64,000 nt of DNA from Loripinus fragilis (Eukaryota > Mollusca > Bivalvia > Lucinida > Lucinidae), in contig OZ026524.1 of assembly GCA_964019695.1 (NCBI GenBank), forward strand, positions 62,317,066 through 62,381,065, given 5' to 3'. Below the pieces are notes generated by a model that saw only the letters and a program-made list of their open reading frames with translations, ran no database searches and had not been told where the DNA came from. This document shows positions 56,405 through 64,000 of this stretch, one piece after another (within the stretch, counting starts at the first letter, position 1; each line of letters opens with the position of its first letter). The position numbers and the translations under genes are program-made.

Positions 56405-58127
56405 AACCGTGATTGGGTCTAAAATCAGGCATGCAGACTGTCGCATGACATCCAAGTAAGTAAGTGTGCAAAGATCAGGAATCGATACAATAAAGTACCA
56501 CACCTGACCCAGGATACCAATGGGAAAGTGACAAACTCACAGTTAGACACCACAAACGAGAGCCAAGAGGTCAGCCCTCTCCCAGCAGGTGACCACAAAG
56601 CACATATAAGCAGACGCGCACAAAGACATAGCAAACACAAGACAAAAAAAACATAAAAGATCCACAAAAGAAGTACCTCCTTGGAACGTTCAGTAAAATA
56701 TATAACTGGAGGGCTTAAACCAGTTTAACGGCGCCAACCTCACCCTTAATTCAGATGTGGATCAAGACACATAGATATTTGGTTTGCACGAAAGACACAT
56801 AACTTATCAATGCATCATCTCCTAAAACATATAAATCAAGATATAACAAGTATAAAGCAAAGGTTAAACCAGTTTCCAACCTTTATATAACATTTGATAA
56901 TCTTTTTGAATTGATCACTAAAATTGGGTTTTCCAACATTTCGTTTGAATTTGTTAACTAAATCATCATAAAATATAGGTTCTGATATGCCTTGTTGCAG
57001 AAGAGTTTTTAGCCCAATGTTGTACTTAACAAATAACTCTGAGTGTCTGTGGTAGAATTTAGAAAATGCTTTTCGAACTTTATGATATCTATAATCTTGT
57101 TTTGATAACTTGGCAGTTAAAAATTAGTTTCTGCTGTTGAAGTAAACAACATTAGAACACTTTTTCAAAACGAATAAAGTGAGAACTATATACGCCGAAG
57201 AAGGGGGGAGAGGAACATCTCCATCAAGAAATTGGATATTTATTATTTCAAAATTAAATCATCCCGTTTATCATAAATTTTAGAAGAAACTATGCCATTT
57301 GTTATGGACAAGTTCAAGTCCAAAAACTGAGCTTCAGTATCAGAAGAATTCGCCTTATTTAACTGAAGTTCAGTAGGATATATCTGACCTACCATTTATT
57401 CAAAATAAGGATTATCAATATTAAGTAAGTCATCTAAATATCTGGAGGTGGAGTTAAAAGCTTCAATAATATCAGTTTGATTATTGTCTGACAGAGACAA
57501 CATGAAGTCTCTCTCAAACCAAAAACAAATCTGCAACAAGAGGAGCACAATTAGTACCCATTGGAATACCTACAATTTGTCTATATAATTTCGAGACAAA
57601 TCTTATAAATATATTGTCTAAAAGATAATGGAGCGCATCACACATTTACTGACATGAACACAATTTATATCGTTTAGGTTGTTCAGAAGTAAAAAGGCCT
57701 TTTTATCATTACAAGCTAAATAAAGTGAGCCCTCTCTGTTTAATGTTTGTTCAATTAAATCTGTTAATTTTTCTTTGATTAGATTATGAGGCAATGCAGT
57801 TTAGAGAGTAGAGAAATCATATGTGTAAACAAAGAAGATGCTAGAAAACCTCTAGACTTAATTTATATAGAATTTCACCTGAATTTTTAATAGACCAAAA
57901 TAAATTTTACCATACATTTTATAAACTGTTGTGCAATATTTAATGACATGATTTTGAATCGCAGTGAGGCCTGAAGTCAAAAGAATAGACAACTCATTAG
58001 TTGTACAAGCACTAGAATTAGCAATAAAACGCGACTTATAGGACCGTTTGTGAAGTTTATGTAACCAGTATATCGTTGGAAGCTTGCTATGGTCCTCATC
58101 AACAAACTCCCCAAACTTGGCTGCCAT
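56405..58127 (-). pseudogene. Penelope-type reverse transcriptase, many stops
   Basis: Minus-strand blocks in order: LPTIYWLHKLHKRSYKSRFI and ANSSACTTNELS (58085-58000); IVGIPMGTNCAPLVADLFLV (about 57580-57520), a motif-B-like G-I-P-M-G segment; RYLDDLLNIDNPYFE, with the catalytic YLDD at 57429-57440; NSSDTEAQFLDLNLSITNGI; KLSKQDYRYHKVRKAFSKFY; GKPNFSDQFKKIIKCYIKVG (about 56885); and, beyond an inserted repeat, DVMRQSACLILDPITVYSYS (about 56450-56405). Frames change and stops are frequent, so it is inactive. I recognise these blocks from reverse transcriptases abundant in bivalve genomes and judge them Penelope-like. The GIY-YIG endonuclease is not seen. Confidence 0.85.
56460..56885 (-). repeat. 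GATCAGGAATCGATAC-family repeat inside the reverse transcriptase remnant
   Basis: AAAGATCAGGAATCGATACA to TATAAAGCAAAGGTTAAACC. It separates two parts of the reverse transcriptase that should be adjacent (CYIKVG and DVMRQSA). Other copies are at 36740, 47645 and 51135. Confidence 0.78.
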
Positions 58128-58214
58128 ATGGCATCGATGTATATCAACGTCTCATCAAGCCTGCTATGCTCATATGTTTTTGCAGTGCTAAGTTCTTGCT
58201 TTAGGGTGTTTTGG

Positions 58215-58731
58215 ATAAGTAGTTAAGGAGGAGATTTCGTTTAAATATATTTGTTATCTGGAGCTCTGGTGGCCCTTTTGTTCAGCGGAGCGGAACCATT
58301 TGTGCAATTTTGGTAGAGGGTACACAGAGGAACAATTCTGGGAAATTATTTTGAACTTGGACCAGTCGTTCAGGATATGTCTTTTAAAGATATTTCTTAC
58401 CTGGAACTCTGGCAGCCCTTTTGTTCAGCGAAGCTTAATCATTTGTACAATTTTGGTTGAGCTTATACAGAGGAACAATTCTGTGAAATTATTTGAAATT
58501 GGACCAGTGGTTCAGGGATTTCTTATCTGGAGCTCTGGCAGCCCTCCTGTTCGGTGGAGCGGAACCATTTGTGCAATTTTGAAAGAGGGCATCATAGGGA
58601 ACATTTTTGTGATGTTATTTGAAATTTGGACCAGTGGTTTAGGAGGAGATGCCCTTCAAAGAAAAAGTTGACAAACAGACGCGCGACGGATCACAATAGC
58701 TCACATTGAGCCTTCTGCTCAGGTGAGCTAA
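58215..58731 (+). repeat. 143-bp satellite array, right block and end module
   Basis: Three to four further units in the same orientation as 55080-55985, closing with GACGGATCACAATAGCTCAC and GCTCAGGTGAGCTAAAA. Confidence 0.88.
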
Positions 58732-58947
58732 AAGGAAACTGAACTATGGGTAAAATAGGATAGCCAGTTGTTCTATATTGTGCTCTATGGAAGATTTTTA
58801 CAAAGTAAACAAGTTGATCAGGCTGCCCCATTTCATGATCCATTGAAAACGCTAAAATTCAAAACACTTGCCTCTGACTGTGTGATTAAAAAGGGTGTCG
58901 AGACAATTTCTTTGCTCATTTATTATGTCAAGTTATATATATATATA

Positions 58948-60169
58948 CTGAACGAAACTTCTAAACCGCCAGTTAACAGAAAACATTTTTTCAATATAGC
59001 TCATTTATTATTAAACTGTTTGACATGATATTTGACACAGTATATTTGGGCACATGTATCCGCCGATTGAACATAACAAAGTTTGATTCAATAAGGATGT
59101 TCATTAATGCGTAACGATAGAGTACTAATACTTGTTTTGCACGTTGCACACGATGCTAAATGTTTTATGCCTTTTGTATACTCGTTTTTTTATCAATAAG
59201 TATCCGACAACTTTATTTTATCACAAAAATGCCAACGTTTAGGCTGTATGAGTATAAAGTAGAGGGGTCGGGCTGTAGGTTCAATCGAAAACGGGGCCCC
59301 GCTGAGACTGATTCATAATTTATCAGAAAGTTTGACATGTTTTGATAGAGCCGAAAGTTTACACCACAACCTGTCGGTCATTTTTCATTTTTGCACTCGT
59401 ATGACGAGAAAAATCGACAAAAACTAAGAAATACGTATGTCATAAAATGTCCTGTATAATCCACCATAATTTGGTGCGGTTAAGCACAAATGCTGCATTC
59501 GAACGTCGGAAGAGTCGAGATTGATTTGCAGTACACGCTTAATGGGCGACGGATGTTTCAAAAGTATTGTAGACAAAAACATTTCATCACCATAAACACA
59601 TTTCTGTGTTCTTTTATGCCATATGGGCCTCCATAGGAGCACTGCATTGCATGATAATTGCTACTTTATTACAAAATAAACACGATAGTGTTAAATAATG
59701 TCCATTTACAGCACTAGAAATACAGCACCAGAAACTTTCAATAATATTGAGGACAAAAACATGTCATATCCATAAAGCATTCGTGTGTTGTTTCATGCCA
59801 TATGGGATTCCTTAGGAACATTGTGGATTACCTGAAAATTCTTACTTTATAAAAGTGAAACCCAAAAATTTTCAATAACGTCCATTTTAACACAATTATG
59901 TTTAGTTGGTGTTTTTCACTTTAAGTCCCTTGAATGCTCGCTTTTAAGCGATGAGTTCAAATTTTAGCGTTTGTGTGAAAACGAAATACGATGGTGCCTT
60001 ATTACAGTCTATCAATTGAGCATGTTCATTTCAATTTATGAAAATGAAATTTTGACATGTTCTGTTTGATTGATTTTTCCATATTGAGTATAAATTGTAG
60101 CCATGTATGTATCATATATGTTAAGATATATGAGAAAATGTCGAGTGGCGGTTTAGAAGTTTCGCTCAG
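58948..60169. mobile_element. 1222-bp deletion/MITE form of the outer Tc1-like element
   Basis: CTGAACGAAACTTCTAAACC at left, GGTTTAGAAGTTTCGCTCAG at right, flanked by TA (58946-58947 and 60170-60171). The interior matches 45010-46041 in reverse orientation (for example TGTCGGTCATTTTTCATTTT) and lacks the inner transposase element. Non-autonomous. Confidence 0.88.
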
Positions 60170-60179
60170 TATACATCCT

Positions 60180-61080
60180 TTAATAAGCACCCTAATCTTA
60201 GAAACTTAGTGAATCATTTAAGTTAAAAGGTCTCATTTGCGCTCTGTTCATTCTGCATTGCATTGCTTTACCTGCTGTGGTAAATCTAGCTCGTTTATCT
60301 GAAGGGAAAGTGTTACCTCTGTTTTAGCACTTCAGAAGTACTAAGACTTCATATAAGGTTTTGAATGCTTAGGGAAAGATAATAAGTGCAGTGACATTAT
60401 TAGATGAAAATATGTTTGTTGCATGTATAGAAAGGCTACATTTAAAAAGTTAACTAGCTAAGATATTATTCTTTTCACAGAAATATCAAGGTACATCAGT
60501 CCAGTCTGTCATTGTTTTAATGGCATTTTGTTTTCTCCTTCTAAAGCTTTAGTCTTTAGCCTACTTGCAGAGTACCACTTAAAACGCATATTCAAAGAGC
60601 CAACTATTAGGAATTCATATCAGTTTCCGAAATAAATATTATAATGTATTCAATTTGTAGCCCAAATTTCAATTTACTTTTTCTTAATTTGATAAAGTAA
60701 CGTATGTTACAGGCTCTTACAGACTAACGCCCAAACGCAAAGAGTGCAAACATTTCTAAAAGACCATCGGCTTTTAATTCGCTACAAGATAGTCTGCAAA
60801 ATTATCTAGGGTGGGGGGGGGGGAGCAAACCTATTCCCAGCCATCCGTCTGATACATGTGTAGTTGCGTTTCTTTAAACAGTTCGGTATATAATAATGAT
60901 GGAATGGCCCGGTAGGAGGGGGGTTGGGGTGTCACTTGAAGTATGGGATATTTTGACCATGATCTTTACCTCTAAGGTTATATCGGATATTAGAACAGCT
61001 GTCGTTGTCATCTACACAACATAGATTACTAGTGTGCTTAATATCAACTACCACCATCAAATATGTTATCGAAAGTTTTC
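60180..61080. other. Unassigned region
   Basis: Unique AT-rich DNA with a G run near 60811-60822. No domain, repeat end or tRNA recognised. Confidence 0.4.
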
Positions 61081-61084
61081 GCGC

Positions 61085-61235
61085 TACGAAATACAATACA
61101 ATACAATACAATACAATACAATACAAAAGTTTTATTTCGTAATGAAGGCCACCGGCCCATAATACAAAACAATCATAATACAGTATTAACGAGGAGTGGT
61201 AAACTTATAGTGTACATGTGATTTATACTACTGAA
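61085..61235 (-). mobile_element. 3' end of a minus-strand retroelement with (ATTGT)n tail
   Basis: On minus: GGCCGGTGGCCTTCATTACG, AAATAAAACTTTTG (a polyadenylation-like signal), then about seven ATTGT units (61088-61125). This layout is typical of LINE 3' ends. No coding part is present. Confidence 0.55.
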
Positions 61236-61721
61236 TAATATGTATAAGGACATAAGTCTAAATGTGCAACTGTTTCAAAGTGAAATTGTTATCGAGTCAA
61301 ACATATGTCTTTGGCTCTCGAAAAGCGTCTCACAGAGACTGTTCCTCTGAGTACCCACAACACATGTATCAGACATCATCTGAATTAACGTGATCACATT
61401 TGAAATGCGTGGATATTGATGCTTGGCACTTCCTTTAAAACAAGAAATATCTTTAAAAACGATATTCGGCGGCTCTCAAATACTGACGGTAAACGCAACC
61501 AAATTAGCTGGTTTAGACGAAATTCCCATCGACCCCTTTGCATACTAGAATCTAAAACCAGCGAAGTTGTGGTCCTGTTTCTGTCTCTCTTTTGCTTGGT
61601 TTTGTGCACATCTAACTCTTTTCGCTGAGCGATATGCATCTGAATCTTTTTTTTTTAATTTTAAGCATACACCAGCAAGGGTTTGGGAACAATGTTTTAA
61701 GTCCTAAGTTTTTAGGAAAAT

Positions 61722-61743
61722 GGGGGGGGGGGGGGGGGGGGGG
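61722..61743. repeat. G homopolymer
   Basis: About 22 consecutive G; a similar run of about 15 lies at 62108-62122. Confidence 0.95.
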
Positions 61744-61867
61744 TGACAATAAATTAATGTAAAATTAAACGTTCACTGAAACAAACCGAACACCCGAAAA
61801 GAATATAGCCAGGATCGAGGAATAAATACATATAGGATTCAAAACTGATCGACACCCAGTAAGCACG

Positions 61868-61942
61868 TACAGGCCCGCCACTGAAACGCCATCCGAATGA
61901 CATTTTGCTGCAGACCGATAGTGGCCCGAGTTTGGATGCTGG
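61868..61942. repeat. Hairpin repeat of the GGGCCATCATCGG family, copy 5
   Basis: GGCCCGCCACTGAAACGCCAT pairs imperfectly with ATTTTGCTGCAGACCGATAG and TGGCCCGAG; then TTTGGATGCTGGCTG, the outer arm also seen at copies 3 and 4. Confidence 0.65.
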
Positions 61943-61948
61943 CTGACC

Positions 61949-62247
61949 CATGCGCGGATGCAGGAATTTTTGCCAGGGTGGTCCAGGCCCCACTGCCAGA
62001 AAACAGCTCTGACAACGGTTTTTGTCTTTTTTGTCCTCAACTTTTAGAGTTTTACAGTGGCTTATCAATGGTTTATTTCAAAGAAAACTATAATTTTACA
62101 AGGTTTCGGGGGGGGGGGGGGGTCCAATCTATTCCAGGGGAAGGGGGGGTCGGGGGCTGGGGGTCCAAATGCTTATTCTAGAAACCCATAGAGCTTTTTT
62201 TCCAGGAGGGGTGCGGACCCTCTATCCCCCCTCTGGATCCGCACATG
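61949..62247. mobile_element. 299-bp MITE 'CATGCGCGGATGCAG', 5-bp target duplication
   Basis: CATGCGCGGATGCAGGAATT at left and CCTCTGGATCCGCACATG at right. TGACC flanks both sides (61944-61948 and 62248-62252). Homologous throughout to 53279-53569. Confidence 0.85.
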
Positions 62248-62259
62248 TGACCATTTAAC

Positions 62260-63540
62260 TACTCGTAATTGATAGAAGAGACTTTACCGATAGTTACACA
62301 GTTCTTGTAAGAAAATGCATATGCCGGCTAGGGCTAGCTCAATGGCCTGAACCCAAAGGTTACGTGCAAATTCGCGATTAATTTGACGCCATTGCAATGG
62401 AATAAATTAAATTCACTTGTTAAGTTTTTTTTAGAAATCAATGGTTTATATTCACCATTTTGGGACAATGACACATACCCCTGCAATTGCGATTTTAGCG
62501 CGAAAACGCCTTCAATTGAGAATTTTTAGTGTTGTTAGCTATATTGTCAATTCATAAAACACATCATATTTAATCTGAATTTAGCTGTACTGTTAACTTG
62601 CATGATGTATTATATGAGACTGTGCAATGTTGAATATAACGAGGGCTACCACTCATATTTTGAGGGTAAATAGGGCAAAATGTAGAGGGCACAATTTTTA
62701 GAGGGTACATGGGCCCACGAAAATTCCGACAGCTAAGCATTTTGAAAGCGCAGAGTAGGCTTAGATTTCATATTAACTGCTTAAAGTGATTCTGCAAACC
62801 CACACTAAACAAATCTGAGCGGGGCTTCCCTTTATATCATTTGCATGAAAATGACGAAGTCAACACACTGAACAAACATTTGGCAGGGGTTCCTGTATAC
62901 ATTATGACTTTCCGTTCACCCAGCCCTTTCCCCAGCCAACATAAAATGCGAATAAATTAGAAAAACTGAAGAAGTGGGATGGGGCACTTCGTACTACAGA
63001 AGCTTACACCAAAGTACCACCTCCTTCAGGTGTGATAGACAAAAGACAGTTAAGATAGTCAAAATAACATCTAGCTTTTATCATTTTATCTCCATTCTTA
63101 CACACGAAATTAAGCTACCTAGTTGTATCAGCTAGTTAGTATTTATCTTTTTATGCATCCGGAGAACAAGTTTTAATTGATTGTTGTACTTACAGGGGAA
63201 ATTACCTGTTGAAGCAAAGACGTAAACCACGGCTGATATGCCGATCGTTAGAGGGCACAACACCCTTGGGCCCTTATAATGCAACGAGAGGATTTACATT
63301 GTAATAGCACGACTGATATGCCGATAGTCGTTGAAAATGTCCGATAAATAAACAATTTTAAACACAATTTACTCCACAAAACGATGATTTTGTCCTTGAT
63401 ATTTTTCGACTTGAAATTGGGATTTTTTCATCCGAGCATAGGAGAAAAAAAACGTTTTGGCATTGCGAATATAACCGTATAACGGCCAAAAAAAGACTAT
63501 TGTCGAAATATATGAAACAGACTATAATCATGTCCTGATA
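62260..63540. other. Unassigned region
   Basis: Contains a duplicated GAGGGTAAATAGGG/GAGGGCACAATTTTTAGAGGG phrase near 62640-62700, and two copies of GACTGATATGCCGAT or GGCTGATATGCCGAT (63231 and 63310). No coding region supported. Confidence 0.4.
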
Positions 63541-63541
63541 T

Positions 63542-63859
63542 GGAGGTAGTTCGATCATTCAACAGAACTTTAGTCCGGGTAAGTCTGGTTCCCGTCACGT
63601 GTTAAACATTTAATCGGCAGCCAATCACTGCCATCGAAACAAAATACTGGTTTCTTAATTTTTAAGAGTTTTGCAAATGCGGAGAACCAGTATCGACCAA
63701 AGTAAAAGGTATGGTTGACCAACAGGAACTGGACATGCGCAGACAAGGGCTAAACAGGAACAGGAAGATAGATAAGTGATCACGTGACACTAAACCAGAG
63801 TGAGTTTGATCAACTTTTGTCTAACCGCAGTACCTGCAGTTGAATGATCGAACTACCTC
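63542..63859. mobile_element. ~318-bp MITE 'GAGGTAGTTCGATCATTCAAC'
   Basis: GAGGTAGTTCGATCATTCAA at left and TTGAATGATCGAACTACCTC at right are exact inverted repeats. ATG-like bases flank both sides, a possible 3-bp target duplication. No ORF. Confidence 0.75.
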
Positions 63860-63879
63860 ATGGGAATTTAGATTGGTTC

Positions 63880-64000
63880 CCCACGTTGATAAAGCTCCAC
63901 TTCCGCTACGCATATTACGTTTGGTAACTACAGGCTATCGGAGGCTGTACCAATGCGACTGTTTTTTCGAGCAAAAAATGGCGGACGTTGGAGGATGAAC
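63880..64000 (+). promoter_or_regulatory. Possible promoter and 5' end of a gene at the right edge
   Basis: CCACTTCCGCTACG (an ETS-type site on minus) is followed about 80 bp later by GCAAAAAATGGCGGACGTTG, which matches the YY1 motif AANATGGCGG that often overlaps metazoan start sites. The ATG in it opens only MADVGG before a stop; another ATG lies at 63995. The gene, if any, runs out of the window. Confidence 0.3.

Larger units (their letters stand above)
55990..58210 (-). mobile_element. Dead Penelope-like retroelement inserted in the 143-bp array
   Basis: Reads right to left. The 5' part (58210-58130) is untranslated, then the reverse transcriptase remnant, then a 3' region (56390-56000) with CACCGTGACTCAACTTGAGG and GGTACCATGGGTTTGTCTGC. 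The satellite stops mid-unit at 55985 and resumes at about 58215, so the element interrupted it. A 426-bp repeat (56460-56885) has in turn inserted inside the coding part. Fragments of its 3' region lie at 11560-11870, 31010-31310 and 32090-32660. Confidence 0.75.

Noticed and set aside
55208..58671. Repeated short frames (NHLCNF, EEQFCE) in the 143-bp array
   Set aside because: They are the same satellite unit read in one frame, each broken by stops or indels.

Overview
The window is gene-poor, AT-rich eukaryotic DNA, most likely from a marine bivalve mollusc. This is inferred from spliced exons, tRNA-derived SINEs, long microsatellites, and dispersed repeats and a Penelope-like reverse transcriptase of the kind I associate with clam and mussel genomes. 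There is one assembly gap (6148-6170). I see nothing prokaryotic: no operons, ribosome binding sites, CRISPR or phage genes.

Host genes. The best-supported gene is a plus-strand SH2-domain gene. A first coding exon at 3056-3254 ends inside the start of an SH2 domain. A phase-matched exon at 40340-40431 looks like the last strand of an SH2 domain plus a short tail and stop. The exon or exons for the SH2 core were not found, and the roughly 37 kb between them is packed with transposons. The last 120 bases hold a promoter-like patch that may start another gene.

Layout. 1-2126: 30-bp minisatellite. 2127-2350: 40-bp repeat. 2900-3254: promoter and first SH2 exon. 5296-6095: broken LINE 3' end. 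6171-11466: large TIR element, copy 1, carrying two nested transposons. 11560-11870: fragment of the Penelope-associated repeat. 12948-13597: fold-back element with 9-bp target duplication. 13607-18030: mostly unassigned single-copy DNA. 18034-20050: hairpin, hAT-like MITE and a tandemly duplicated repeat. 20311-23771: large TIR element, copy 2. 23777-29681: small MITEs, tandem repeats and a GC-rich inverted pair. 29682-33869: TIR element with TCCGACTCA-type subterminal motifs, loaded with nested insertions. 34942-38960: minisatellite, a 128-bp repeat, a TIR element and a 143-bp repeat. 39033-40290: mariner-sized element immediately before the last SH2 exon. 41312-43440: fold-back element and repeats. 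43657-46041: Tc1-like element containing a second Tc1-like element with a broken transposase, set in a 45-bp minisatellite (42770-48240). 48990-54330: GT microsatellite, SINEs and repeats. 55080-58730: 143-bp array split by a dead Penelope-like element. 58948-60169: deletion derivative of the Tc1-like element. 61870-64000: MITEs and the possible promoter.

The transposons are a stratified record. Two copies of the 3.4-kb TIR element act as empty-site controls for each other, so several nested insertions can be delimited to the base with their target duplications (5 bp, TA, 9 bp). The most interesting signal is a set of CAC-ended elements with 5-bp target duplications and a shared TACGGCAATTT motif. 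That profile fits the Transib/RAG-like group, although no transposase is present.
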